44,358 nucleotides of DNA, from positions 1-44,358 of the forward strand of contig JAFUOK010000059.1 in assembly GCA_017481925.1 (NCBI GenBank), written 5' to 3'. The position numbers and the translations under genes are program-made. The number at the start of each line of letters is the position of its first letter. Positions within the stretch are counted from its first letter, which is position 1. Shown here piece after piece: positions 17,248 through 25,289 of this stretch. The DNA comes from Alistipes sp. Its GTDB lineage: Bacteria > Bacteroidota > Bacteroidia > Bacteroidales > Rikenellaceae. The notes under the pieces are model-generated. The model saw only the letters and a list, made by a program, of their open reading frames with translations, was not told the origin of the DNA and ran no database searches.

Positions 17248-19011
17248 ATGCCTATAGAGAAGCGATGGGTTGTGCGGCAGCACGGCGATCGCGAGGTTGT
17301 AGAGCGTTTGGCTACTCACCTCCGAATGTCGCCTGTTCTGACAAACCTACTTGTGCAACGAGGCATAGACACCGTAGAAAAGGCCAATAGGTTCTTTAAC
17401 CCGCAACTTGCAGATCTGCACGATCCGTTCCTGATGACGGATATGGAGCGCGCAGTGGAGCGTATCGAGCGCGCCGTCGCACGTAATGAGATGATTATGG
17501 TGTATGGCGACTACGACGTGGACGGTACGACAGCAGTGGCGTTGGTTTATAAGTTCCTCAGGCAGATAGGTCACAAAAACCTTGTTTTCTACATCCCCGA
17601 CCGTTATAACGACGGTTACGGCATATCGGTCAAGGGTATTGACTTTGCGGCCCGCAAGGGTGTTACGCTGGCCATTGCTCTGGATTGCGGTATCAAAGCC
17701 GTAGAAAAGGTTGTTTATGCGAAGCAGAAGGGTGTTGATTTCATCATCTGCGACCACCACCTCCCAGCCGACGAGATTCCCGCGGCTGTGGCTGTGCTGG
17801 ATCCCAAGCGCAACGACTGCAACTATCCGTTCAACGAGTTGTCAGGTTGTGGCGTAGGATTCAAACTCGTGCAGGCCTATGCACAGAAGCACGGTATCCC
17901 GTTCAAGGAGATCGAGCATCTGCTGGACTTGCTCGTGGTAAGTATTGCGTCCGACATCGTACCGCTTACGGGCGAGAACCGTATCCTTGCCTACTATGGC
18001 TTGGAGCGTCTGAACCGTATGCCTTCGTCGGGCCTTGGGTCGATAATCAAGATCTGTGGCCTGGAGCGCCAGACGATCACTATCGACGACATTGTATTTA
18101 AGATTGGCCCACGCATCAACGCCGCAGGACGTATGCGTATGGACGAGAACGACGAGAATGCCGCTCCGAGTGGTGGCTTTGCCGCTGTGGAGTTGCTCGT
18201 TGAGGGTAACGAGAAGCAGGCTCGTGAGTTCTGCGACGTGATTGACTCGTACAATCAGGATCGTAAGAATATCGACCGCAGCGTCACGCAGGAGGCTCAC
18301 GACTACATCGAGTCGAACCCTCACCTGAAGGACCGCAAGTGCACGGTGATCTATAATCCCAAGTGGATGAAGGGCATCGTGGGTATTGTTGCCTCGCGCC
18401 TTATCGAGACCTACTACCGTCCCACGGTGGTGCTGACGATGAGCAACGGCTTCGTGACGGGTTCGGCACGTTCGGTGCCCGGCTTTGACCTGTATCAGGC
18501 TGTTGAGTCGTGCTCGGATCTGCTGGAAAACTTCGGTGGACACATGTACGCCGCAGGTCTTACGATGCGTCCCGAGAATGTTGAGGCCTTCAAGGAGCGT
18601 TTCAACGCCTACGTGGAGAAGAATATCGATCCGCAGATATTGGTTCCGCAGGTGGATATTGACAGCGAGTTGCTCTTCTCGGACATCACGCCCGCGTTCC
18701 ATCGCCAGCTCAATAGTTTCCAGCCCTTCGGCCCGGGAAACACGGCGCCTGTCTTTGCGACGTATGGCGCAAGTTCGCACGGTGAGGCAAAGCTGGTGGG
18801 AGCCGAAATGGAGCATCTGCGTATGGACCTGGTGCAGAAGCAGAAGCCTAATACATCGATACAGACCATCGCCTTCCAGCAGCCCACACATTATGAGTGG
18901 GTGCGCTCGGGACGTCCTATCGATGTCTGCTACCAGATTGTGGAGAACCACTATCGAGGAACTGTGACTACGCAGTTGCGAATTAAGGATATTAAACCCG
19001 TAGTAAAATAA
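17248..19011 (+). CDS. recJ: single-stranded-DNA-specific exonuclease RecJ
   Basis: 587 residues, the usual size. 5'-3' exonuclease on single-stranded DNA in recombination and mismatch repair. The DHH phosphoesterase domain shows VYGDYDVDGTTA (85-97, metal-binding Asp88, Asp90 and Asp92), IALDCG, and CDHH with Asp169-His171. The DHHA1 domain has GIVGIVASRLIE and GFVTGSARSVPGFD followed by FGGHMYAAGL. The C-terminal OB-type domain ends the protein. The stop codon is followed directly by palindrome copy 4, then by the RNase P RNA. Confidence 0.97.
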   Translation: MPIEKRWVVRQHGDREVVERLATHLRMSPVLTNLLVQRGIDTVEKANRFFNPQLADLHDPFLMTDMERAVERIERAVARNEMIMVYGDYDVDGTTAVALVYKFLRQIGHKNLVFYIPDRYNDGYGISVKGIDFAARKGVTLAIALDCGIKAVEKVVYAKQKGVDFIICDHHLPADEIPAAVAVLDPKRNDCNYPFNELSGCGVGFKLVQAYAQKHGIPFKEIEHLLDLLVVSIASDIVPLTGENRILAYYGLERLNRMPSSGLGSIIKICGLERQTITIDDIVFKIGPRINAAGRMRMDENDENAAPSGGFAAVELLVEGNEKQAREFCDVIDSYNQDRKNIDRSVTQEAHDYIESNPHLKDRKCTVIYNPKWMKGIVGIVASRLIETYYRPTVVLTMSNGFVTGSARSVPGFDLYQAVESCSDLLENFGGHMYAAGLTMRPENVEAFKERFNAYVEKNIDPQILVPQVDIDSELLFSDITPAFHRQLNSFQPFGPGNTAPVFATYGASSHGEAKLVGAEMEHLRMDLVQKQKPNTSIQTIAFQQPTHYEWVRSGRPIDVCYQIVENHYRGTVTTQLRIKDIKPVVK

Positions 19012-19132
19012 AAATTGCCTAATTGGGCTGTTTTGTCGTTACGCTTGTCGAGCAAATGCTCACATACGAGTAGTATGCTCCGCTTTGCTCGCCGTCGCAA
19101 GCCTAAAAACAGCCTCAATTATCCAATTTTTG
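19010..19132 (+). repeat. 3'-end palindrome, copy 4 (after recJ)
   Basis: Begins at the recJ stop. Arms AAAAATTGccTAATTGgGGCTG-type and the complementary CAGCCTCAATTATCCAATTTTTG; inner stem GAGCAAA/TTTGCTC; central hairpin CATAC-gagta-GTATG with GCTCA and CTCCGC flanks. The arms share almost nothing in sequence with copies 3 or 6 but pair as well. Confidence 0.8.
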
Positions 19133-19142
19133 GGTGCAAGGA

Positions 19143-19263
19143 TTAGGCATAGCGTTGTTTGGTATGCCTAAAAATATTGGGATGAGGCTCGCTTCAAGAT
19201 AGCCGCTATGCGCTGATTAGGCGTAGGTCGCTATTCGATAGTATGCCTAAAAATATTGGGATA
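19143..19263 (+). repeat. two tandem hairpin units upstream of rnpB
   Basis: Two units, offset by 74-79 bp, each contain TTAGGCrTA, a variable loop, then TATGCCTAAAAATATTGGGAT. The stems are TTAGGCATA (19143-19151) with TATGCCTAA (19163-19171), and TTAGGCGTA (19217-19225) with TATGCCTAA (19242-19250). The second unit ends 17 bases before the RNase P RNA. No obvious TAnnTTTG promoter lies here, so rnpB may be driven from inside these units or read through from recJ. Confidence 0.65.
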
Positions 19264-19279
19264 ACGTCCGTAAGCAGGA

Positions 19280-19676
19280 GTAGCGGGCTTATCATAGAAA
19301 AATTGCAAGTACGCTCTATCGCTGCCCGTAAGGGGAGAGGAAAGTCCGAGCAACACAGAGCGCCGCACGAGTTAACGGCTCGACGTTCGTGAGGGTGTAG
19401 TAGCGTAACAGAGAATAACCGCCTATGTCGGCTTTCGGGCCGGCAGGTAAGGGTGAAAAGGTGGGGTAAGAGCCCACCGCGACGGCAGTAATGTTCGTCG
19501 GCAGTACGCCTTGCGGGTTGCAAGACCACGTATACCGACAATTAAGGGTTGCTCGTCCAATGTCGGGGGGTAGGTTGCTAGAGGCTGTGGGTGACCACAG
19601 TCGTAGATAAATGATAGAGGCCCTGCAAAGGGTACAGAACTCGGCTTATAGTATTTGCAGTGTTATGAGCCCGCTT
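19280..19676 (+). ncRNA. rnpB: RNase P RNA (bacterial class A)
   Basis: The catalytic RNA that removes 5' leaders of pre-tRNAs. Conserved blocks are present: GAGGAAAGTCCGAGC with ACACAGAGC (P4/J3-4 region) near 19336-19362 and ACAGAACTCGGCTTAT near 19634. P1 is formed by GCGGGCT at the 5' end (19283-19289) and AGCCCGC at the 3' end (19668-19674). Ends are estimated from P1. The protein subunit gene rnpA is also in this window, at 40537. Confidence 0.93.
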
Positions 19677-19697
19677 GATGTTGATCAGGCGGGCTCT
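19667..19697 (+). terminator. rnpB terminator
   Basis: GAGCCCGCtTGAT-gttg-ATCAggCGGGCTC followed by TTTT. Its 5' strand overlaps the 3' strand of RNase P helix P1, so P1 and the terminator hairpin compete, a common arrangement for this RNA. Confidence 0.8.
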
Positions 19698-19734
19698 TTT
19701 GTGTGTATGTTGTTGAGGCGCGCCCTCGATAGCG

Positions 19735-20385
19735 CTACTTGAATGTGTGGAACTCCTGCCTGTCGGTCATGCAGTGCGGACAGTAGGCCGTGTGCAGGTC
19801 GCTGTTCGATATCGCTCCGCAGGTGGGGCACACCTGGTAGGGTGCGGTCGGCTCGTTGTCGCAAGCCTCAATCACGTGTTGCAGTATTACGATCTGCGCT
19901 ATGTCGCTGGCGTCGCACCACGTCAGCAGACGTGCTATGTAACGGTTCCCCTCCTCCACGGCACGATGCAGACACCTCTGGGCTATGCCCTCACGCACGG
20001 CACTCTTGGCTTGCAGGGCGAGGTGGAGATGTGTCGGCGTATCCTGCAATGCCGAGGTCTGCACCACGGGCGTATGAAAACGCCCTCCGAGTGATTCTAT
20101 CGCTTTGCGACAGTTGGCGCACTGCACCCCGTCGGCAAATGCCAGGGCACGCAGCAGTGCCGCCTGTACGGGCAGGGAGTCTCGCTCGGCGTGGCGGGCA
20201 TATTCGCCATATAGGTGGCTTTGGCGGTGCTTCGCACGGCATAGTTCGTGCAGCCCCTGCAGAGATTCGTACCATAGGTACTCGGTCGGCTCGGCCTCAC
20301 TTCGCAGACTGAATATGTAGGATGCCCCGATGGCTATGGCGGCCAGCGCAAAGGCGATGATAAATGGTATTTTGATCAGCTTCAT
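19735..20385 (-). CDS. membrane-anchored rubrerythrin-like protein lacking diiron ligands
   Basis: 216 residues from the ATG at 20385. One hydrophobic helix at 5-26 anchors it, with the rest probably periplasmic. The order of the remaining helices resembles rubrerythrin: RQSHLYGEYARHAER (54-68), LLRALAFADGVQCANCRKAIESLGG (78-101), a second helix pair around 120-175, and a C-terminal rubredoxin-like module with CPTC (186-189) and CPHC (202-205). The Glu and ExxH residues that hold iron in rubrerythrin are not at their places: CANC replaces the usual E-x-x-H. The domain call is from pattern. It may have lost its redox site and serve another role. The neighbours (RNase P RNA, an esterase) do not explain it. 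Confidence 0.6.
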   Translation of the reverse strand: MKLIKIPFIIAFALAAIAIGASYIFSLRSEAEPTEYLWYESLQGLHELCRAKHRQSHLYGEYARHAERDSLPVQAALLRALAFADGVQCANCRKAIESLGGRFHTPVVQTSALQDTPTHLHLALQAKSAVREGIAQRCLHRAVEEGNRYIARLLTWCDASDIAQIVILQHVIEACDNEPTAPYQVCPTCGAISNSDLHTAYCPHCMTDRQEFHTFK

Positions 20386-20440
20386 ACCCCTTGCGGAGCA
20401 TAAATTGTGCCGAATGCAGTATTTTTGAGCATAAATAAAA

Positions 20441-20470
20441 AGGGTGCTCAACCTTGCTGAGCACCCTCTA
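20441..20470 (-). terminator. terminator of the esterase gene
   Basis: AGGGTGCTCA-gcaagg-TTGAGCACCCT on the minus strand followed by TTTTTATTT, 6 bases after the stop at 20476. On the plus strand the T-tract is poor. Confidence 0.8.
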
Positions 20471-20475
20471 TTATT

Positions 20476-21309
20476 CTATTTTGTCGAAAGCAATGTCTTG
20501 CTCAAAAAATCGGCACTCGACGCCGCCACCTCGTTGGTCTGCTTTGAGAAGCCGTGGTCGGCGCGGTCGAGAATTATCAATTCACTGCCCTCCCACAGTT
20601 GGTGGAAACGCTCACCATAGGTGTAGGGCACTACACGGTCGCCCGTGCCGTGGATGATCAGCGCCGGGCCCTTGTACCCTGCCGAAGTCTCATATATAGG
20701 CATCGAGAAGGCCGTGCGGATATACTCTGCGCCGAGCTTCAAGCCACGGAACAACTCCACATACTCGCCCGGGTTGAAGGGGTCGTACGTTGCTCCCATC
20801 GTGCTGCCTCGGATGGCGTCATCGCGCAGCACAGCCGCGGGGGCGAGCAATACTACCGACTTAATCTTCTCGGCTCCTAACTCTCCTGCGGTCATTGCCG
20901 CCACAACACCACCCTGCGAGTGGCCCGCGATGGCAACGCTACTCACATAGGGCAATGCCTTTACATACTCAATTACCTTTTTTGCATCTACGATCTCGTT
21001 CAGCACGGTCATATCCTGAAAGCGGCCTTCACTCTGGCCGTGGCCGTTGAAGTCGAAGCGGATGCTTGCTATGCCGCGCTCCTGCAGCAGTTCGGCAATC
21101 TTGATGAGCAGATCGCTCTGCATATTGCCCATAAAGCCGTGGCAGAGTACCACCATCGGAACACGCTCGCCCTGCTTGAGCGTGGGCTTGTGAATCTCGG
21201 CCTGTAACTTGCCGTGGTCGCCATCGATTGTGACCTTCTCGGTCTGCGCCTGTGCGCCTGTTGCCATCAATGCGAAGAGTGCAACAGCAAATAGTTTTAG
21301 TGTTTTCAT
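20476..21309 (-). CDS. secreted alpha/beta-hydrolase (esterase-like)
   Basis: 277 residues with a cleavable signal peptide (LFAVALFALMATGAQAQ, cut about residue 22), so periplasmic or secreted. Alpha/beta-hydrolase motifs: oxyanion-hole segment LCHGFMGN (55-62), nucleophile Ser131 in GHSQGG, acid Asp224 in GTGDRVVP and His252 in ADHGF. The family resembles bacterial feruloyl/cinnamoyl esterases of gut species, but the substrate is not proven. Preceded by a -7 box TAACTTTG (21332-21339, minus) and a terminator follows, so it is monocistronic. Confidence 0.85.
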   Translation of the reverse strand: MKTLKLFAVALFALMATGAQAQTEKVTIDGDHGKLQAEIHKPTLKQGERVPMVVLCHGFMGNMQSDLLIKIAELLQERGIASIRFDFNGHGQSEGRFQDMTVLNEIVDAKKVIEYVKALPYVSSVAIAGHSQGGVVAAMTAGELGAEKIKSVVLLAPAAVLRDDAIRGSTMGATYDPFNPGEYVELFRGLKLGAEYIRTAFSMPIYETSAGYKGPALIIHGTGDRVVPYTYGERFHQLWEGSELIILDRADHGFSKQTNEVAASSADFLSKTLLSTK

Positions 21310-21331
21310 AGTTTTAGTAGCTCTAACAACA

Positions 21332-21339
21332 CAAAGTTA
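21332..21339 (-). promoter_or_regulatory. -7 element of the esterase promoter
   Basis: TAACTTTG on the minus strand, 22 bases before the ATG; no TTTG at the expected -33 distance. Confidence 0.4.
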
Positions 21340-21354
21340 CACTTTTTGACAGAA

Positions 21355-21390
21355 ATATAACACCTATAACACTTATTACACTTAAAATAT
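21355..21390. repeat. short AT-rich iterated motif
   Basis: CACCTATAACACTTATTACACTTA is a run of 9-10 bp iterations, closely resembling 911-934 in the rRNA-flanking spacer. Significance unknown. Confidence 0.45.
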
Positions 21391-21397
21391 ATATAAA

Positions 21398-21665
21398 AAA
21401 TAAGAGGGCCCCGCGTCCATATTTGTAGGCATTGCACTCTGCACCCACGGAGCGTAGCGACCGAAAGGGGCTGTCCAACAAGAAAGTTGAATAGCCTCTT
21501 TTCTTTCAGAGCGTGTATAACAAGAGGGATTTCAAGGCTTGCGAAGTCCGAAAAAGCGGAGTTTACTCGGCGTAAATGAGCATTTTAAGGGCGAGCGTAA
21601 CGCAGAAATCACCGTGTTAGACACGCTCTTTAGAGGAGGGTATAAAATAAGAGGGCCCCGCGTCC
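21398..21665. repeat. 21-bp direct repeats flanking palindrome copy 5
   Basis: AAATAAGAGGGCCCCGCGTCC occurs at 21398-21418 and again at 21645-21665. The right copy is half of the rpmH terminator hairpin; the left copy is an orphan half. The ~226 bp between them carry a terminator-like hairpin and palindrome copy 5. This could be a duplicated insertion target or an incomplete tandem duplication. Confidence 0.6.
21468..21629 (-). repeat. 3'-end palindrome, copy 5, with attached hairpin
   Basis: The palindrome proper is 21508-21629: ends AGAGCGTG and CACGCTCT, core on the minus strand GCTCATTTACgccgaGTAAACTCCGC. The hairpin GGGGCTGTCCAACAAGAAaG...AGCC just before it (21468-21496) matches the terminator beside copy 2, so the repeated unit shared with 4365-4525 is about 160 bp. 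Sense orientation agrees with rpmH (minus), which ends at 21700. Confidence 0.8.
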
Positions 21666-21682
21666 GGTGCCCTCTTATTTTT
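21645..21682 (-). terminator. rpmH terminator
   Basis: AATAAGAGGGC on one side pairs with GCCCTCTTATT across ~13 bases, T-rich on the minus strand (ATTTTATA), 18 bases after the rpmH stop. Confidence 0.75.
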
Positions 21683-21699
21683 CCGACCGAGTCGAAAAA

Positions 21700-21867
21700 T
21701 TAAGCATACTTGAATGTTGACTCATCTGATACGGTCAACTTCTTGCGTCCCTTTGCGCGACGCGCTGCCAATACCTTGCGGCCGTTAGCAGTAGCCATTC
21801 TCTGACGGAATCCATGCTTATTGATTCTCTTGCGACGAGAAGGCTGGTAAGTTCTCTTCATTGCCAT
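21700..21867 (-). CDS. rpmH: 50S ribosomal protein L34
   Basis: 55 residues. Translation gives [20 protein letters not shown], followed by [20 protein letters not shown] and a short tail, the classic L34 sequence. L34 is a small basic protein of the large subunit. In many bacteria rpmH precedes rnpA; here rnpA is 19 kb away (40537), so the usual rpmH-rnpA pair is broken. It has its own promoter and terminator. Confidence 0.97.
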   Translation of the reverse strand: MAMKRTYQPSRRKRINKHGFRQRMATANGRKVLAARRAKGRKKLTVSDESTFKYA

Positions 21868-21940
21868 AACGATATCGTTTTTGTGTTTGTTTCACTTAAG
21901 TTTCGCTCGGATTGTGCCGTAACATAATCTTTGCGGAGGG

Positions 21941-21972
21941 CAAAGGTAAAACGTTTTTTCCGAAAACGCAAA
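21941..21972 (-). promoter_or_regulatory. rpmH promoter
   Basis: The minus strand has TTTG (complement of 21969-21972), a 20-bp spacer and TACCTTTG (complement of 21941-21948), about 73 bases before the rpmH ATG. Confidence 0.65.
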
Positions 21973-22052
21973 CTATTTTCAAATAAAAAACTCTCTGTCT
22001 GCCGTTTTTGCCTCTGCGAGTGGGTTTTGAAGGCTCTTTTTTCGATGGAAAA

Positions 22053-22610
22053 TTACATATCCTTGAACAAATCCACCTCGCCACGCTCCACCTTGCCATA
22101 CATTGCCGCCAGGTGTGCCACCACGGGCGATACCAACTCGATGGTGTCCTTTATGGCCTCGCCGTGCTGCTTCTCGCCCTTGATGCGATAGAGCATAGCG
22201 GCATATAGGGCACGGAACGAGAGCTCGGTGTCGGATATATCCTCCTTGCCGACGAGCTTACGCAACGTGGGCAGCTGCGGAGCCAGACGAGCAAAGAGCT
22301 GACGGTAAGGCTCACCCACGGGGTGGTGCATAAGTTGCAGGTGCAGGTTGTGCACGTCGGCAATCAGGTGCAGTGTATGCTCCAGGTGGCCGCTCTCCTC
22401 CTTACCCTCCTTGCGCAGAAGGTTCACGATGTCCATATACCATAGCAGGTAGAGGTGCTTCTGCTCCTCCTCCACCTCGCGAGGTGCAACGAGCTGCGAG
22501 TATATCGCCTCGGGACTGAATTGCAGGGCTCGCAACAGATCCTCTATCTGCCATAGGTAGAGGATGTATTCGGCTATGTTTTCTTTTCGTTTTGCTTGTG
22601 CTATATCCAT
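22053..22610 (-). CDS. DUF4924 family protein
   Basis: 185 residues, helical, without signal peptide or membrane segments. The N-terminus (AQAKRKENIAEYILYLWQIEDLLRA) is the recognisable signature of DUF4924, a Bacteroidota-restricted family of unknown function. His-rich positions (EHTLHLIADVHNLHLQLMHHP) lie in the middle. Last gene of the cdd operon, starting 21 bases after the nuclease stop. Confidence 0.8.
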   Translation of the reverse strand: MDIAQAKRKENIAEYILYLWQIEDLLRALQFSPEAIYSQLVAPREVEEEQKHLYLLWYMDIVNLLRKEGKEESGHLEHTLHLIADVHNLHLQLMHHPVGEPYRQLFARLAPQLPTLRKLVGKEDISDTELSFRALYAAMLYRIKGEKQHGEAIKDTIELVSPVVAHLAAMYGKVERGEVDLFKDM

Positions 22611-22631
22611 AATAGTAGTTCGTTTGGCATT

Positions 22632-23603
22632 TTATAAACCCCAGTCCGAGGCGTTGGCCTCACGCTCTGGGGCGTGGGGTACGTTTGCGAAGAAGTCGAT
22701 ACCCGTCAGTCGCTCCAACTCCTTTATCGAGATCATATCATCGGCCGAGGGCTTGCGACCCGATGCCGAGCGGTGTCCCACGATAAAGGCTGCACACTTT
22801 AGCTCCGAGGCCTTGCACTCCTCGACACTGCGTCCCGTGCGACCCGAGCGGGTGCGCAGCAGGGCCTTATAGTATGCCGTAGGCACGCCTATCTGCTTGT
22901 TGTCGTTCTTGTTGCGCGTTGTGCGGGGCTCGATCAGCGCTCCGTCGCTATCGGTGAATGGCTCATATATGGCACCTGTCACGACGTATAGCGTGTCGGC
23001 ACACACCTGACGATCAACAAAATACTCCAGGTTGTTCCACGCTCCGCCACGCTCGTTGAAACCCTCACGCAGTTGAGGGGCTATGTTGGTCGAGTAGAAT
23101 GTCTGGTTGTTCATCTCGCGTGAGGCCGTGCGCTCGGCCGAGCCCAGCATATGACCACGTGTGTAATCGCCATACGAACGGGCAAGGCGAGTTTGAATGT
23201 TCACGGGCAGCGTGGGGTCGAAGTCGTAGTTATCCACACGCTTCACATCTCCCTTGTAGGCGCGATGTACGGGTGCAGCCACCCACAGCGGAGCGTGATG
23301 CTCGCTGCTGTAGCAGACCGTATAGTTGCGCTTGTCGCCAATGTGATGCGTGGTGATGTAGATCTCGTCACCCTGACGCTTCATTGTGGGGAGCTCGGCC
23401 CACTGTGCGCCCGTCGCCTTGCGGGGTGCAGTCTCGGCGGAGGGCTCCTCGCTCGTAAACGCCACCTGCTCCGTGTAGTCGGCAGCTATGGCTGCTTCGG
23501 GAGCAAAATTATCGTAGAGGTAGTGCGCCGCAAGCAGCAAACCCACAACGATGATATATATCAGTGTGCGGCGACCGCCCATAGGTTTTGTTCTTCTTCT
23601 CAT
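22632..23603 (-). CDS. DNA/RNA non-specific endonuclease (NUC1-type), membrane-anchored
   Basis: 323 residues. An N-terminal hydrophobic segment (about 12-30) follows an Arg/Lys-rich tip, so the enzyme is exported and probably tethered in the periplasm. The nuclease domain has YTRGHMLGSAER with the catalytic His151 (the family usually has DRGH; here Thr replaces Asp), FYSTNIAPQ (169-177) and AWNNLEYFV with the metal-binding Asn near 190. The C-terminus keeps the family's PTAYYKALLR strand. These enzymes degrade DNA and RNA without sequence preference. Fourth gene of the cdd operon. Confidence 0.88.
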   Translation of the reverse strand: MRRRTKPMGGRRTLIYIIVVGLLLAAHYLYDNFAPEAAIAADYTEQVAFTSEEPSAETAPRKATGAQWAELPTMKRQGDEIYITTHHIGDKRNYTVCYSSEHHAPLWVAAPVHRAYKGDVKRVDNYDFDPTLPVNIQTRLARSYGDYTRGHMLGSAERTASREMNNQTFYSTNIAPQLREGFNERGGAWNNLEYFVDRQVCADTLYVVTGAIYEPFTDSDGALIEPRTTRNKNDNKQIGVPTAYYKALLRTRSGRTGRSVEECKASELKCAAFIVGHRSASGRKPSADDMISIKELERLTGIDFFANVPHAPEREANASDWGL

Positions 23604-23605
23604 CT

Positions 23606-24058
23606 CTACTCTCTGTTTCGTGAGTCAATCCATATCGTTACGGGACCATCGTTCACAAGCGCCACCTTCATGTCGGCACCGAACTCGCCCGTGGCAACCT
23701 GCTTGCCCGAAGCCTCGGCTACGGCCTGCACGAATCTCTCATACATAGGTCGTGATATAGCCTCCGCCGCAGCACGGAAGTATGAGGGGCGGTTGCCCTT
23801 CTTTGTCGAGGCGTGGAGCGTGAACTGACTTACCACCATAATCTCGCCCCCGATCTGCTGCACGTCGAGATTCATTACGCCCGCCTCGTCGTCGAAGATT
23901 CTAAGGCGCAACAGCTTACCCGTGAGCCAATCTATATCCTCCTGTGTGTCGGCCTCCTCGATGCCCACCAGCACCAGCAAGCCTTTTCCTATCTGTGAGT
24001 GCACACGGCCCTCGATCGTAACCGAGGCCTCCGCTACACGTTGAATCAGCAGTCTCAT
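23606..24058 (-). CDS. dtd: D-aminoacyl-tRNA deacylase
   Basis: 150 residues, the normal length. Removes D-amino acids (and glycine) from mischarged tRNAs. Motifs: SQFTLHAST with Ser77-Thr80 and NDGPVT with the cross-subunit Gly138-Pro139 pair. It lies between the pseudouridine synthase and the nuclease with 2-base gaps on both sides, clearly one operon. Confidence 0.96.
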   Translation of the reverse strand: MRLLIQRVAEASVTIEGRVHSQIGKGLLVLVGIEEADTQEDIDWLTGKLLRLRIFDDEAGVMNLDVQQIGGEIMVVSQFTLHASTKKGNRPSYFRAAAEAISRPMYERFVQAVAEASGKQVATGEFGADMKVALVNDGPVTIWIDSRNRE

Positions 24059-24060
24059 CG

Positions 24061-24744
24061 TTACATCGTTTCAAAAAATTCCCACAAATTATCCTTCGGC
24101 ACGGGTGCCGTGATCGTGATCATCTCCTTGCGCACGGGGTGCAGGAACTCCACACGGCGCGAGTGGAGCGATATGCCACCGTCGGGGTTCGAACGCTTGG
24201 CGCCATACTTCAAATCGCCCTTAATGGGACAACCTATTTTTGATAGTTGGGCACGAATCTGATGATGACGACCCGTGAGCAACTCCACCTCCACGAGTGT
24301 GTAGCGAGTCGAGCATCCTGCCACATGATAGTTCAATACGGCTTTCTTGCCGTCGGCTTTAGGCTTGTCGTAGGCGCGTGAACGGTTGGTGCGACCATCG
24401 CGCACGATGTAGTGCGTGAGCGTACCCTCCTCCACGTCGGGGCGTGCCTCGGTGATGGCCCAGTAGGTCTTGTGAATCTCTCCCGAGCGGATCATCTCAT
24501 TCAGGCGTGTGAGCGCCTTCGAGGTCTTGGCAAAGAGCACAGCACCACTCACGGGGCGGTCGATGCGATGTACGACGCCCAGGAAAACATCGCCGGGCTT
24601 GTGGTCGCGAACCTTGATCATTGTCTTTATGTCGTTCTCCAGCGCCTCGTCGGTCTCGCAGTCGGGCTGTACCAGATAGCCACAACGCTTGTTCACCACG
24701 ATCAGGTGGTTATCCTCGTAAAGTATATCTTTGGGGTGTATCAT
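24061..24744 (-). CDS. RluA-family pseudouridine synthase
   Basis: 227 residues with no N-terminal S4 domain. The catalytic motif is GVVHRIDRPVSGAVLFAKTS with Asp62. Also GRHHQIRAQLSKIGCPIKGDLKYG, the conserved RluA C-terminal block. It converts specific uridines in rRNA or tRNA to pseudouridine; the target is not predictable here. Starts 3 bases after the cdd stop. Confidence 0.92.
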   Translation of the reverse strand: MIHPKDILYEDNHLIVVNKRCGYLVQPDCETDEALENDIKTMIKVRDHKPGDVFLGVVHRIDRPVSGAVLFAKTSKALTRLNEMIRSGEIHKTYWAITEARPDVEEGTLTHYIVRDGRTNRSRAYDKPKADGKKAVLNYHVAGCSTRYTLVEVELLTGRHHQIRAQLSKIGCPIKGDLKYGAKRSNPDGGISLHSRRVEFLHPVRKEMITITAPVPKDNLWEFFETM

Positions 24745-24747
24745 AAT

Positions 24748-25203
24748 CTAAAGTTTGAATGTAAAGGGCAACAATGTCTCGGCGCTCTCCACAACGGTAG
24801 CCGTGCCACCTCCGGCCATAATGATGCGTATGGGGCTCTGCTGACGCTTTTCGGCGTCGAGCAACACCTGTCGGCACGCTCCGCAGGGATAGCATTCGCG
24901 CTCCGCAGGGTCGGATGCAATGGCAAGAGCCACAATGTTGTCACACGGATGGTTGCTCGCGTGGAAATATAGCAGCGAGCGCTCGGCACACATCCCCGAG
25001 GGGAATACTTCGCTCTCGCAGTTGGCGGCCGTGATTGTGGCTCCGCTCTGCAGACGTGCCGCCGCACCTACCCGAAAATGTGAGTAGGGGGCGTGAGCCG
25101 AGAGGGTAGCCTTTGCAGCGGCCTCAATGAGTGAACGATCCTCGGCGGGCATATTCTCGAGCGAGGCAAAGTGCTCGTAGTGTATAACTTTTTGCTCTTT
25201 CAT
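24748..25203 (-). CDS. cdd: cytidine deaminase
   Basis: 151 residues. Zinc-dependent deamination of (deoxy)cytidine to (deoxy)uridine in pyrimidine salvage. Zinc and proton-shuttle residues: Cys72 and Glu74 in MCAER, then Cys107 and Cys110 in PCGACRQV. First gene of a five-gene minus-strand operon with 2-21 base gaps (cdd, rluA-like, dtd, nuclease, DUF4924), driven from a consensus promoter just upstream. Confidence 0.95.
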   Translation of the reverse strand: MKEQKVIHYEHFASLENMPAEDRSLIEAAAKATLSAHAPYSHFRVGAAARLQSGATITAANCESEVFPSGMCAERSLLYFHASNHPCDNIVALAIASDPAERECYPCGACRQVLLDAEKRQQSPIRIIMAGGGTATVVESAETLLPFTFKL

Positions 25204-25219
25204 TACACTATTCTTTCTG

Positions 25220-25250
25220 CAAATATACTACAAGCCGAGCCGAGAACAAA
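25220..25250 (-). promoter_or_regulatory. promoter of the cdd operon
   Basis: The minus strand has TTTG (complement of 25247-25250), exactly 19 bp, then TATATTTG (complement of 25220-25227). It is back to back with the pfkB promoter; the two -33 boxes are only 7 bp apart. Confidence 0.75.
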
Positions 25251-25257
25251 ATTTATT

Positions 25258-25289
25258 TTTGCGAATCCCAAAACACTTTTCTATATTTG
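25258..25289 (+). promoter_or_regulatory. promoter of the pfkB-def pair
   Basis: TTTG (25258-25261), 20-bp spacer, TATATTTG (25282-25289). The leader to the pfkB ATG is ~87 bases and contains a 13-codon open frame (25319-25360) of doubtful meaning. Confidence 0.7.
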
